Below, piece after piece: positions 45,538 to 54,487 of a stretch of DNA of 64,000 nt; position 1 is the first letter of the stretch, and every line of letters begins with the position of its first letter. The notes beneath the pieces are model-generated. The model saw only the letters and a program-made list of their open reading frames with translations. It ran no database searches and was not told where the DNA came from. A program made the translations under genes and the position numbers. The DNA lies in NCBI GenBank assembly GCA_965119745.1, contig OZ221973.1:310001-374000 (forward strand), given 5' to 3'. This DNA comes from CAJFUR01 sp904420575. Its GTDB lineage: Bacteria; Actinomycetota; Coriobacteriia; Coriobacteriales; Eggerthellaceae.

Positions 45538-46329
45538 TCAGGCGGTTTGCGGAGCCAGGTCGGGGAACTCTCGCAGAAGGCGCTCCACCGGCAGGCCGAT
45601 GACGGTGTCGAGCGATCCTTCGACCTGCTTGACCAGCTTCGCGCCCTCTCCCTGGATGGCGTAGGCGCCAGCCTTGTCGAACGATTCGCCTTTGCGCAGG
45701 TAGTCGGCGATCTGGTCGTCGACAAGCTCGTGGAAGGTCACGCGGCTCGTGTCGGCGAACGTGCGGAACCCGAGCGAGACCTTCTCCGGTTCCGGAACGG
45801 AGATCATCCATACGGAAACCGCCGTGACCACCTGGTGCGTAGCCCCGGAAAGCTGGCGCAGCATGTGCGTGGCGTCGGAAAGGTTCTTCGGCTTGCCGAA
45901 TATCTGGCCGTCCTTCACCACCATGGTGTCGGCGCCCAGCACGATGGCCATGCCGGTGAATCCGGCGTCGGCCAGGACTTCCTGCACCACGGCTCCGGCC
46001 TTGCGCTCGGCCAGCTTCTTGGCCGCCTCGGGAGGGTCGGCCATCAGGTCGGGCTCCAGCGTCTCGTCCACGTCGGGCACGCGCACGGTGAAGGCGATGC
46101 CGGCGTCCTGCAGCAGCTGCCTGCGGCGGGGGCTGCCGCTCGCAAGGACGACCTGGAACGCAGGAGTGGGGGCGGCGCCGGGGGCCGCAGGAGCGCCTTC
46201 GGCGCCGGGGACAGGAGACGCGTCAGAGGCCGCAGGAGCACCAGCAGGTGCGACATCGGCGCCGAGCGCATCAGGCGGGCGCACCTCGCGCTGCACGCCG
46301 TCCCTCGATGTGTTATCTTCGTTTTCCAT
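45538..46329 (-). CDS. Maf family nucleoside-triphosphate pyrophosphatase
   Basis: 263 residues. The Maf domain starts at about residue 57 with VVLASGSPRRRQLL and continues with VPDVDET, KAGAVV, VLGADTMVV, IFGKPKN and GAYAIQGEGAKLV. It hydrolyses non-canonical dTTP/UTP-type nucleotides to the monophosphates. The first ~55 residues are an Ala/Pro/Gly-rich extension not usual for the family; an internal start is not supported by a ribosome site. It sits within the tilS-hpt-ftsH housekeeping run. Confidence 0.92.
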   Translation of the reverse strand: MENEDNTSRDGVQREVRPPDALGADVAPAGAPAASDASPVPGAEGAPAAPGAAPTPAFQVVLASGSPRRRQLLQDAGIAFTVRVPDVDETLEPDLMADPPEAAKKLAERKAGAVVQEVLADAGFTGMAIVLGADTMVVKDGQIFGKPKNLSDATHMLRQLSGATHQVVTAVSVWMISVPEPEKVSLGFRTFADTSRVTFHELVDDQIADYLRKGESFDKAGAYAIQGEGAKLVKQVEGSLDTVIGLPVERLLREFPDLAPQTA

Positions 46330-46359
46330 GGCAGGTATTGTAGCAGAGTTGGAATTGCC

Positions 46360-46459
46360 GCAAATCGGTCATTTTCTGCCATGTTCAAACAGCCTCATTG
46401 AACAGGTGAAATGCGCTATCATGCCAGGTCATGCGCATGGCAAAAAATGACCGATTTGC
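46360..46459. repeat. 100-bp element with 24-bp inverted ends
   Basis: 46360-46383 and 46436-46459 are inverted copies with one mismatch in 24 (motif AATCGGTCATTTT(C/T)TGCCA). The same 19-bp motif bounds the element inside the t6A fusion gene and occurs in birA, but here the two copies point the other way relative to each other. Confidence 0.7.
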
Positions 46460-46518
46460 GATCTTTCTCGCGCCGCAAGCCGTACCGGCAACCTGGCGTC
46501 TGGCTTGGACACGCAGCC

Positions 46519-46632
46519 GGGTGCGCCCTGCGCCCCCGGCGCGCCCCCTGCCGGCCGGCGCGCGCCTCCGCCGCCGGGTGCGCCCTGCGCCCCTCGGCGC
46601 ACCTCCTGCCGGTCGGCGCGCCCCGCATCCCC
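46519..46632. repeat. Two 57-bp tandem repeats
   Basis: Units beginning GGGTGCGCCCTGCGCCCC at 46519 and 46576 continue with similar CGGCGC...CCTGCCGG...CGGCGCG sequence. Non-coding, extremely GC-rich. Confidence 0.6.
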
Positions 46633-46654
46633 GGGCACACCTCCTGGTCGCCGG

Positions 46655-47914
46655 TCACCCGAGGAAAACGGCGCTTGCCGCCAGCAGGACGGCCAGGAAT
46701 GCGAAGTTGAAGGCAGAGAAGAGCGCGACGAACTTCGCAGGCGTGCAGGCCGCCAGACCCGCGCGGCGCGGGAAGCCCTTCCTGACGGCGCAGAAGCGGC
46801 TGAAGGTGATGAGGCTTGCCAGCGACGCCACCAGCGTGCCCGCGCCGCCCACGTTCACGCCGATGAGCAGGGCCTGCCACGACCCCGTGAAGTGCGACAG
46901 CAGCACGGCGGCAGGAACGTTGCTGATGACCTGGCTGGTTGCCGCGCTCACCATCAGGGCCGATCCCTCCATGCCCTGTGCAAGCAGTCCTTCGACCGCA
47001 GGGATGCGCGCCATGTTGCCCGCGAACACGAAGAAGCAGGCGAAGGTGAGCAGCAATCCCCAGTCCACCTGGCGCAGGGCCTTTCGATCCAGGACGGCCA
47101 GCACGCCGACCACCACGGCGGTCGATGCCCACCAGGGCACCAGGCGCAGCACCGACCCCACCACCAGCAAGAACAGCGCCACGTACACGGCAGGCGCCAC
47201 CGCTCTCGCCGCTGCCGCCCCGGGTGCGAGACTACCTGCCGCGCCTTTCCCACGTTCTCCGCCCGCGCCTTCCCCACGCTCGTCTTCCACGCTCTGGGCA
47301 TGCGCGCTTTCGCGGCCCGAAGCATGCTCCTGCAGACCGCGAGCCTTCTCAGGGCCGTCGCCGCGCACGAACGCCACGCAGCACAGCGCTATCAGCACCA
47401 CCGAAAGGGCGAAGGGCAGCGCCATCACGGCCAGGAAGTCTTGCAGCGGGATTTCGTAGCGTTCGAAGAGATACAGGTTCTGGGGGTTGCCGAACGGCAG
47501 CACCATGCCGCCCAGGTTCGCCGCCAGGCTCTGCATCACGAACGTGAACGGGATCAGGTCGTCCCAGCGCGCCCGCAGGAGCGCTGCGGCCGAAAGCGGC
47601 AGCATCACCACGAGCGCCATGTCGTTGGTAGCGAACAGGGAGAGCGCCAGCGTCGCTCCCGTCAGGGAAAACACCGCCGCACGACGCGTCGCCAACCGCG
47701 ACGAGAGCGCCAGCGCCGCCGCATCGAGCATGCCTGCGTTGCGCATGGCGCCCGCCACGGCCAGGATGCCGAACAGGCACGCGAGCGTTTTGGCGTCCAC
47801 ATAGCCCAGGTAGGCGGCATCAGGCGGCACGAAGACGACCGTGGCCAGCGCCGCCAACGCGGCGATGCACAGCACCGGATGATCCCGTGCGACTATGAGC
47901 GCCTTCCCCTTCAT
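46655..47914 (-). CDS. ArsB/SLC13-type anion permease
   Basis: 419 residues with about 11 membrane helices. LFATNDMALVVMLPL and GGMVLPFGNPQNLYLF match the ion-transporter superfamily branch that includes ArsB, NhaD and YbiR-like anion permeases; a second repeat-like region has ATSQVISNVPAAVLLS. A charged Glu/Gly/Ala-rich loop (about residues 190-232) splits the halves. Substrate unknown. ATG 47914 is 18 bp after tilS and on the same strand, so co-transcribed; a permease here is unusual for a tilS-hpt-ftsH operon. Confidence 0.88.
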   Translation of the reverse strand: MKGKALIVARDHPVLCIAALAALATVVFVPPDAAYLGYVDAKTLACLFGILAVAGAMRNAGMLDAAALALSSRLATRRAAVFSLTGATLALSLFATNDMALVVMLPLSAAALLRARWDDLIPFTFVMQSLAANLGGMVLPFGNPQNLYLFERYEIPLQDFLAVMALPFALSVVLIALCCVAFVRGDGPEKARGLQEHASGRESAHAQSVEDERGEGAGGERGKGAAGSLAPGAAAARAVAPAVYVALFLLVVGSVLRLVPWWASTAVVVGVLAVLDRKALRQVDWGLLLTFACFFVFAGNMARIPAVEGLLAQGMEGSALMVSAATSQVISNVPAAVLLSHFTGSWQALLIGVNVGGAGTLVASLASLITFSRFCAVRKGFPRRAGLAACTPAKFVALFSAFNFAFLAVLLAASAVFLG

Positions 47915-47932
47915 GGACCTGGACGCGACCGC

Positions 47933-49174
47933 CTATGCCCGCTTCCTGCGTGCGCGGAAGGCGGCCATGGGCTCCACGCGCACGCCGTGCTTGTTCGCGC
48001 TCACGGCCAGGTCCCCTTGGATGTTCGCGACGTATCCGCCAAGGGGCTTGCCGGCTGCGGCCTTGCCTGCACGCGCCACGCCGCGCGCGCCGGCGGGCTC
48101 CCCTCCTGCAGTGGCAGGTCCCGCCGCGGGCGCGCCTTCCTCGCCCGACCCCTCTTCCGTTCCTCCGGAGAACGCGGCCAGGACGGCCTCGACCGACGCC
48201 GTCTCGACCCGGGCATCCGGACCCAGCATGCTCTGCAGGGCGCGCAGGCAGACGCGGCGTCGCAGCGGCAGGGGCTCCATCCCGAACGAAGGGGCAAGGA
48301 CGAAGCCGGCACCGAAGTCGGTCCCCTGCGCCCCGTCGCCCGCAAGCCACGCCACGCAACGTTCGGCCACGTCTTCGGCCAGGCTTTCCATGAAGTCGTC
48401 CTCGTCGGCGATGAGGTTCATCGTGCGGCCCAGCACGTCGAGCAGCTGCGGGTTGCGCTCCTTGGCGCGAGGCACGATCTCGTGGCGCACGTAGGCGCGG
48501 AAGCGGTCCGTGTGGGCGTTGGTGGCGTCTTCTCGCCAGAGGCCCCCCTCCGCGTCGCACGCAACAGGCTTGCCGCTGCGCTCTCGCTCCTCCACGTAGG
48601 CGCGCAGCTCCTCGCGGCTCGCGTCCATGAGGGGCCGCACGACCGGGCCGTTGACATAGCGCATGGACCTGAAGCCCCCGGGGCCGGTGCCCACGATGGA
48701 GCGCATGTAGAAGCTCTCCACGCGGTCGTCGGCCGTATGCGCCGTGAAGATGCGTCCGTCGGCGACGGGTACGGCCTCGTGCCGGCACAGGCTGCGCAAG
48801 GCCTCGTTGGCGGCAAGGTAGCGCTCGCGGCGGGCCACCGCCTCCACGTTGCCGCCCGTGCGCTTCGCCTCGGCCGCCACGTCGATCTCGCACAGGAACA
48901 GCGGAATGTCCAGAAGCTCGGCCAAGCCCGCCACGAAGCGCGCGTCGGCATCGGCGTCTTCGCCACGCAGCCGATGGTTCACGTGCAGCATGGCCAGCGG
49001 GCCCACCAGGCCCGCCGCGCGCAGCTCGCAGGCCACGTAGGCCAACGCCGTGGAGTCCGACCCGCCCGACACCATGAGCAGCACGGGCGATTCGCCGGTC
49101 GCCAGCCTCCGTCCGTGCACGGCATCCACGGCACGCCGGGCGACCGGGGAAAGCCCCTCCGCCTTCCGCGTCAC
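47933..49174 (-). CDS. tilS: tRNA(Ile)-lysidine synthase TilS
   Basis: 413 residues. PP-loop SGGSDSTALAYV (about residue 37), HVNHRLRGEDADADARF and HTADDRVESFYMRSIVGTG are TilS hallmarks. It converts C34 of tRNA-Ile(CAU) to lysidine, making it read AUA. The C-terminal region contains an Ala/Gly-rich low-complexity segment before a short conserved end. The start is GTG 49174 with AAGGAG eight bases upstream; it overlaps the TGA of the GGDEF/EAL gene. AUA/ATA decoding is of interest because a nearby kinase gene seems to start with ATA. Confidence 0.93.
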   Translation of the reverse strand: MTRKAEGLSPVARRAVDAVHGRRLATGESPVLLMVSGGSDSTALAYVACELRAAGLVGPLAMLHVNHRLRGEDADADARFVAGLAELLDIPLFLCEIDVAAEAKRTGGNVEAVARRERYLAANEALRSLCRHEAVPVADGRIFTAHTADDRVESFYMRSIVGTGPGGFRSMRYVNGPVVRPLMDASREELRAYVEERERSGKPVACDAEGGLWREDATNAHTDRFRAYVRHEIVPRAKERNPQLLDVLGRTMNLIADEDDFMESLAEDVAERCVAWLAGDGAQGTDFGAGFVLAPSFGMEPLPLRRRVCLRALQSMLGPDARVETASVEAVLAAFSGGTEEGSGEEGAPAAGPATAGGEPAGARGVARAGKAAAGKPLGGYVANIQGDLAVSANKHGVRVEPMAAFRARRKRA

Positions 49175-51867
49175 TGCACGGCTCCTTCCCCACCCTTGGA
49201 CAGGTACAGCCGCTCGAAGCCTTCGGCCGTCTGAGGCCTGCCGAACAGGAATCCCTGGATGGAGTCGATTCCCATGTCGCTCACCGCCGCGTACTCCTCG
49301 TCGGTCTCCACGCCCTCCAGGCACACGTTGATGTTCACGTCGTGGCACAGCGCCACGATGAAGCGGATGAACGTGGCGTCGAAGGTGCTCGCGTGCACGT
49401 CGCGCACGAAGGTCCGGTCGATCTTCACGATGTCGGCCGGCACGTTCTTCAGGATGCCCAGCGTGGAGTAGCCGGTCCCGAAGTCGTCCATGGCCACCCG
49501 CACGCCCAGGGCCCGCAGGTCGGAGAACAGGCTGCTGGTTTCCTGGTCGTCGAGGGAGAAGTAGCTTTCCGTCATCTCGATGACCAGGTTCTTGGGCGAC
49601 AGGTCGGCGGCGTGCAAGGCAGCTCGCACGCAATCGACGAACGTCCCTTCCTCCACCTGGCGGTACGACAGATTCACGTCCATGACGAAGCCGGGCAGCA
49701 CCGCACTCCACCGCTTGCAGGTCTGCACGGCCTGGTTCAGCACCCATACGCCCACGGGCACGATAAGGCCGCTGCTCTCGAGCAGCGGGATGAACTCGTC
49801 GGGCGGCACGTTTCCGTATTCCGGGCAGGTCCACCGCGCCAGCGCCTCCGCACCGCCCACACGCCCGGTCGCCGCATCGATCTGCGGCTGGTACGCCAGG
49901 CTGAACCCCTCGAACCCATGCTCCACGCTGTCGCGCAGCAGCTCCATGAGCTCGAGCGCGCGGGTCCGGCCCTTCATGATGTCGTCCGAGAACGCCACGC
50001 AGCGGTTTTTGCCATGCGCCTTCGCGTGCTCGAGCGCATAGGTTGCCCGCTTGACCAGGTCTTCGTAGGTGGTCGCATTCTCGGGGTACCGCGCGAAGCC
50101 CGCCGACAAGGTGCAATAGAACTTGCGCCCGTCGTATTCCTGCTGGTGGGAGAACGTGGCGTGCAGCCTTTTGTACATGTCGTGGATCTCTTCCGCGCCG
50201 GCGCCGCGCAAGAACACGGCGAACTCGTCGCCGTCCAGGCGGTAGGCGCTCGCGCAGGAAGGAAGCGCCGCCTGGATGCGTTGGGCGACCAGGCGTATCA
50301 CGGCGTCGCCGAACACGCGGTCGTAGCGGTCGTTCACGTGGCGGAAGTCGTCGATGCCCAGGATCATGAACGTGGCCTCGTCGTCCGGGTGCGTCTCCAG
50401 CGCATGGACGGCCGTGTCCTTGAACTCGAACTTGTTGAACAGGCCGGTCGCGCGATCCACGTTGTTCTTCTTGCCCAGATTGGTGATGAAGCCCGCGAAC
50501 AGGCTGGGTTCCCCCACGGCGTCCTGGACGAGACGGCCGCGGCAACGCAGCCACACCCATTCGCCACGCCGGTTGAGCGCGCGGTACTCGATGCAGTGGC
50601 GCGTCGTGCGCCCGTCGGTGATCTCCTGGTTCGATTCCAGGAACGCGGCACGGTCGTCTTCGTGCACATGGGCGCCCCAGACGGCGGCCGCGTTCTCGAT
50701 CACCTCGCCCGGCAGGCCGAACTCTTCCACCATCGCCGTCGGATAGCGGAACACGCCCGTCTTCATGTTGCAGACGTACAGGTAGTCGTCGGTGCTTTCC
50801 ACCAGCGCGTCGTACAGGCGGTCCTTGTCGTAATCGAAGGTCGAGCGGGGCACGATGGCGTTGCGGCCAGCGGCAGCGTCCGCCGCGCCCGCCGCGATGC
50901 CGTGACTGCGCTGTTCGTTGCGCGCGATGTGGTAGGACCGCTTCTGGTCGTACATGCGCACGTCGGCCAGGTCCAGCACGTCGCGCGCGTCGGATCCGCA
51001 GCCCGGAACCACTTCCACGATGCCGAAGCTGAATGCGCGGTCGTAGGGATGGTCGAAGCCCTTGTCTTCCTGCGCGAGCGATTCCGAGACGCGGTCCATG
51101 GCCTCGTTCACCTGGCCGGCGTCGCGGTGGAACACCGCCACCAGTTCGTCGCCGCTCAGCCGGAAGCCGAAATCGGAAACCGCGAACTCGCGACGGACGG
51201 CAAGCGCCACCGCGCGGATGAACCGGTCGCCTTCTGCGTGGCCGTAGGCGTCGTTCACGCATTTCAGGTCGTTGATGTCGAACAGGCAGACGCTGATCGA
51301 TTCGCCCTTGGCCGTCGCGCGGTCCATGGCCTCTCGCAGCCGGTCCTTTCCGAAGCGGCGGGTGAACAGACCCGTCAGCTCGTCGATGCGCGCCGTCTTG
51401 AGCTCGGTGATGTCCACCGACTGCTGCAGATGCACGGTGGAGCCGTCTAGCCATGTGACCAGGCTGTCGTAGTTGCGGTACAGCCGACCGGTCACCGGGC
51501 TGTCTTCCTCCCACTGCATGACCATGGACTGCTGGCCGCTTTGGCTGAGGACGTCGATGGGGCAGAAGGAACACCGCTCGGCCAGGCCGTTCTGCAGCAC
51601 GCGCCAGCAGACGCTGCCTTCGGGGCTCTCCAGGCCGTATTCCTCCTTCATGGCGCGGTTCATGAACAGGATCTTGTCCGTCTGCGGGTCCGTCACGTAC
51701 AGGTTCGCGTGCATACTGTCGAGAACGGCATCGAGCACCAGCTGGTTCACGTCGGACAGCTCGCTCGCAGAGCGAAGGATGTATGCGGGTTCTTCGCGGA
51801 AGGTTTCCGGGCGTTCGTCGTGCCGCTCTTCGCCGCCCTCGTTGTCCCGCTCGTCGTTGTTGCTCAT
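49171..51867 (-). CDS. PAS-GGDEF-PAS-GGDEF-EAL cyclic di-GMP enzyme
   Basis: 898 residues, no membrane segments. Residues ~30-150: PAS-like (ANLYVTDPQTDKILFMN) with a Cys pair CSFC. About 155-310: GGDEF with a degenerate site (RLSGDELV). About 340-470: a second PAS. About 475-625: GGDEF with site RLDGDEFAVF. About 640-895: EAL domain with EALARW, the VIEMTES Glu, MDDFGTGYS, VKIDRTF and LEGVET all kept, so phosphodiesterase activity is likely. It may be a bifunctional or GTP-regulated c-di-GMP hydrolase. Both ends overlap neighbours by 4 bp (ATGA with the methyltransferase, GTGA with tilS). ATG 51867 has AGGAGG inside the palindrome AGGAGGCCTCCT. Confidence 0.93.
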   Translation of the reverse strand: MSNNDERDNEGGEERHDERPETFREEPAYILRSASELSDVNQLVLDAVLDSMHANLYVTDPQTDKILFMNRAMKEEYGLESPEGSVCWRVLQNGLAERCSFCPIDVLSQSGQQSMVMQWEEDSPVTGRLYRNYDSLVTWLDGSTVHLQQSVDITELKTARIDELTGLFTRRFGKDRLREAMDRATAKGESISVCLFDINDLKCVNDAYGHAEGDRFIRAVALAVRREFAVSDFGFRLSGDELVAVFHRDAGQVNEAMDRVSESLAQEDKGFDHPYDRAFSFGIVEVVPGCGSDARDVLDLADVRMYDQKRSYHIARNEQRSHGIAAGAADAAAGRNAIVPRSTFDYDKDRLYDALVESTDDYLYVCNMKTGVFRYPTAMVEEFGLPGEVIENAAAVWGAHVHEDDRAAFLESNQEITDGRTTRHCIEYRALNRRGEWVWLRCRGRLVQDAVGEPSLFAGFITNLGKKNNVDRATGLFNKFEFKDTAVHALETHPDDEATFMILGIDDFRHVNDRYDRVFGDAVIRLVAQRIQAALPSCASAYRLDGDEFAVFLRGAGAEEIHDMYKRLHATFSHQQEYDGRKFYCTLSAGFARYPENATTYEDLVKRATYALEHAKAHGKNRCVAFSDDIMKGRTRALELMELLRDSVEHGFEGFSLAYQPQIDAATGRVGGAEALARWTCPEYGNVPPDEFIPLLESSGLIVPVGVWVLNQAVQTCKRWSAVLPGFVMDVNLSYRQVEEGTFVDCVRAALHAADLSPKNLVIEMTESYFSLDDQETSSLFSDLRALGVRVAMDDFGTGYSTLGILKNVPADIVKIDRTFVRDVHASTFDATFIRFIVALCHDVNINVCLEGVETDEEYAAVSDMGIDSIQGFLFGRPQTAEGFERLYLSKGGEGAVQ

Positions 51868-53516
51868 GAGGAGGCCTCCTTCGACTTGCCTCGCACAATA
51901 AGCGCGATAGATTCGATGTGGGACGTATGGGGGAACATGTCCACGGGCTGCACGGCACGCACCTCGTACCCCGCCCGGGCCAGACGCGCCACGTCGCGCA
52001 CCTGCGTTTCGGGATTGCAGGATATGTAGACGATGCGCTCGGGCGCCAAGGCGCACGCGGCGTCCAGGAACGCCTCGCTCGCGCCGGCACGCGGCGGGTC
52101 CATGAAGAGCACCAGGTCGCCGGCGGGCGTGGGTACATCAGGGGCAGGCACTGGCGTGCCCGCGATGTCGACGGCAGGGGCGAGGGCTGTCGCGCTCTCA
52201 GCGTCGGCGGCGGGCGTGAGGGCGGACGCGGGGACGTCCCTGGCGTCGGCGGCGGGCGTGCAGCCGCTTTTTTGGGCGGCCAGGGCGCACATGAAGTCGC
52301 CAGCGTCGGCAGCGACGAACTCCGCGTTCGCCACGCCGTTGTGACGGGCGTTCTGGCGCGCGTCGCGCACGGCCGATGCCACGTTGTCCACGCCGATCAC
52401 CCGCGCGGCGCCGCTCTTCGCGGCCACCAGGCCGATGGTGCCCGTGCCGCAGTACGCGTCCACGACCGTCTGCGTGCCGGCGAGCCCCGCAAGCTCCATG
52501 GCCTGGCGATACAACACCTCGGTCTGCACGGCATTCACCTGGTAGAACGAATGGGACGAGATGCGGAAGCTCAGGCCGCACAGCGTGTCCAGGATGAAGC
52601 CCGGCCCGTACAGCGTGCGCTCTTCCTCGCCCAGGATGACGTTCGTCTGACGCAGGTTCACGTTCTGCACCACCGTGGTCACGAAGGGACAGCGGCGCAC
52701 GAGTTCGCGGCAGAACGCCCGCGAACCGGGAAATTCCTTACCGTTGGTCACCAGCGTGACCAGCACCTCGCCGCTCTCATGCCCCACGCGCACCACGGCA
52801 TGGCGCACAAAGCCCGCGTGCGCGTCTTCGCGATAGGGCAGAAGGCCGAAACGCGGCATGAGATCGCGCACCGCTGCGATGACGGCCTTCGCCTGCTGGT
52901 TTTCCAACAGGCACGCGTCGGTGGGAACCAGACGGTGCGAATGCGCCGCGTACATGCCCGTAAGGATCTCGTGGCGTGGCGCGGCAGCGCGGGCCGCCTT
53001 GCCCTTGCCTGCCGTGCGGCCGTCCCTTCCGTAGGCCCGGCAGCTACGTCCGCGACTTTCGGCAGGGTCGATCCTGCGGCCCGGCGCAAAGGGCGAAGTG
53101 ACCTTGTTGCGGTAATGAAAGGGGTCGTCCATTCCCAGAATGGGACGGACCGCCCCTTGGGGGGCCCAATCGGCAAACAGGTCCTCCATGCTGCGCTGCT
53201 TGAGCGCCAGCTGGTCGCCGTAGGGCATGCTCACGTGCTCGCATGCCCCGCACTGCGCCTCCACCGGACACGACGCGCCCGTGCCCGCAGCCGCCGTGCG
53301 CGCTGACGGTGCGTGCTCATGCACCGTGCCCGCAGCCGCCGGCGTCCGCTTGGACGCGGGCGAGCCCTGACCTCGGGAATCGCGCTCACGCGTCTCCCGT
53401 GCAGGCGCGGGCGCCTGGGCGCGGCTGCCGCGCCCAGACCGGGGCGCGCTCGGTCGGGCACCGTGCAGGGCGGGCTTCTTCGTCGGCTTCTTGCTGTTGT
53501 GGGCTTTGCGATTCAT
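51864..53516 (-). CDS. TrmA/RlmD-family RNA m5U methyltransferase
   Basis: 550 residues. Residues ~80-105 contain CPVEAQCGACEH, the Fe-S/zinc Cys region; the SAM-binding motifs (VDAYCGTGTIGL, DPPRAG) and catalytic loop YISCNPETQVRD follow at the C-terminal end. It methylates U to m5U in 23S rRNA (RlmD/RlmCD type) or tRNA; which one cannot be decided. Two low-complexity regions are unusual: an 80-residue Pro/Ala/Arg/Ser N-terminal extension and a ~50-residue Ala/Pro/Asp insertion between the SAM fold and DPPRAG. ATG 53516 (MNRKAHN). Confidence 0.92.
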   Translation of the reverse strand: MNRKAHNSKKPTKKPALHGARPSAPRSGRGSRAQAPAPARETRERDSRGQGSPASKRTPAAAGTVHEHAPSARTAAAGTGASCPVEAQCGACEHVSMPYGDQLALKQRSMEDLFADWAPQGAVRPILGMDDPFHYRNKVTSPFAPGRRIDPAESRGRSCRAYGRDGRTAGKGKAARAAAPRHEILTGMYAAHSHRLVPTDACLLENQQAKAVIAAVRDLMPRFGLLPYREDAHAGFVRHAVVRVGHESGEVLVTLVTNGKEFPGSRAFCRELVRRCPFVTTVVQNVNLRQTNVILGEEERTLYGPGFILDTLCGLSFRISSHSFYQVNAVQTEVLYRQAMELAGLAGTQTVVDAYCGTGTIGLVAAKSGAARVIGVDNVASAVRDARQNARHNGVANAEFVAADAGDFMCALAAQKSGCTPAADARDVPASALTPAADAESATALAPAVDIAGTPVPAPDVPTPAGDLVLFMDPPRAGASEAFLDAACALAPERIVYISCNPETQVRDVARLARAGYEVRAVQPVDMFPHTSHIESIALIVRGKSKEASS

Positions 53517-53990
53517 GGCGCCTATTGTTGCATAAAAGGTCGCCTTATGCACGAAGAATACGATCACGAACGGGTATCCCCCCTCCTGTTTTTTCCTTCG
53601 AGATCCCCTTTTCTCCCAAAGCGCCGTTCCTGTCGGATCGTTTCGCGCCTGAGGCCCGGCACGCCCGTGCCGGGAGCGCTCGGGTGCCACGTCCGCCGAC
53701 CAGACCAGTCGCGGATGGGCTCGCCGAACGAAACGGCATCGTAACGTTTGCATGACTTTTATGACGATATCGCATCGGATTTGCTATAGTGGCCGATCAG
53801 TCATGGGGTGTCGCGACCGGCCGCAGCCGGTGCCCCCGCCGCGCGCCGGACCTGCGGGCACGCACCCCCCCTGCGACGGGGAACGCCAGACCGCATTCCG
53901 AACGCACGCCGATCGCACGTCGCGACCGGCGGGACAGGCGGGACGCAATCCGGCCCCCGGCGCACATCGATCGCACGAGAGGACGGACAC
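53517..53990. other. 474-bp divergent promoter region
   Basis: No gene seen. TGCATAA (53529-53535) and TTATGCA (53545-53551) form an inverted repeat just upstream of the methyltransferase ATG. Toward the plus strand, a TATAGT box near 53784 in an AT-rich patch with CGATATCG is a likely promoter for the holin-like gene. TCGCGACCGGC is repeated near 53812 and 53919. Confidence 0.4.
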
Positions 53991-54359
53991 ATGAACTTCA
54001 TCATCCGCTGGCTGGTCACCGCCGTCGCCGTAGGCGTGGCCGTATGGCTGGTGCCGGGCATCGACCTCATCGGCGGCACGAGCGCCTGGGCCGGCATAGC
54101 GCTGTTCGCCCTCATCCTTTCGCTGGTGAACATCAGCATCCGTCCCATCATGCAGGTGCTCAGCCTCCCCGTGACGGTACTCACGCTGGGCATTTTCTAC
54201 CTGGTGGTGAACACGCTCATGCTCTACATCGCCGCCTGGCTGGCCAACGGCATCTTCCAGGTGGGCTTCGACATCGTTTCCTTCGGCAGCGCCTTCGTGG
54301 CGTCCATCGTCATCAGCATCGTGTCGTCCCTTATGAACGCCCTGGTGGGGAAAGACTAG
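53991..54359 (+). CDS. Phage holin family 4 / YvlD-like small membrane protein
   Basis: 122 residues with four membrane helices and the family pattern LVTAVAVGVAVWLVPGI ... LVNISIRPIMQVLSLPVTVLTL ... LVVNTLMLYIAAWL in pieces. Despite the database name these are chromosomal inner-membrane proteins of unknown role, often linked to envelope stress. ATG 53991 has GAGAGGACG upstream. A terminator follows 23 bp after the stop. Confidence 0.88.
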   Translation: MNFIIRWLVTAVAVGVAVWLVPGIDLIGGTSAWAGIALFALILSLVNISIRPIMQVLSLPVTVLTLGIFYLVVNTLMLYIAAWLANGIFQVGFDIVSFGSAFVASIVISIVSSLMNALVGKD

Positions 54360-54382
54360 AAGCGCTTCGCGCCCGAAAGCCG

Positions 54383-54414
54383 GAAGGCCTGCGAGGTTGA
54401 GCTCGCAGGCCTTC
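54383..54414 (+). terminator. Terminator after the holin-like gene
   Basis: GAAGGCCTGCGAG (54383-54395) pairs with CTCGCAGGCCTTC (54402-54414) across GTTGAG, followed by GTCGTTGT. Good rho-independent candidate. Confidence 0.75.
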
Positions 54415-54487
54415 GTCGTTGTGGCGTGCGAGTTTTCCGGCGAAGCCCGGAACAACTGCCTCATAGGTTGGCGTAGTCAGTCAGCGA

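Larger units (their letters stand above)
46330..46654. other. 325-bp gap holding an inverted-repeat element and a tandem repeat
   Basis: No gene seen. Contains the 100-bp palindromic element at 46360-46459 and two 57-bp tandem repeats at 46519-46632, next to the anion permease stop codon. Confidence 0.5.

Noticed and set aside
47933..52138. Single 1401-codon minus-strand frame running from tilS upstream
   Set aside because: Only the last 413 codons (tilS) look real; the upstream part is an off-frame reading of the GGDEF/EAL gene, whose own frame has all catalytic motifs.
53991..54359. Holin-like gene as a prophage remnant
   Set aside because: The family is mostly chromosomal, and no lysin, terminase or structural gene lies nearby.
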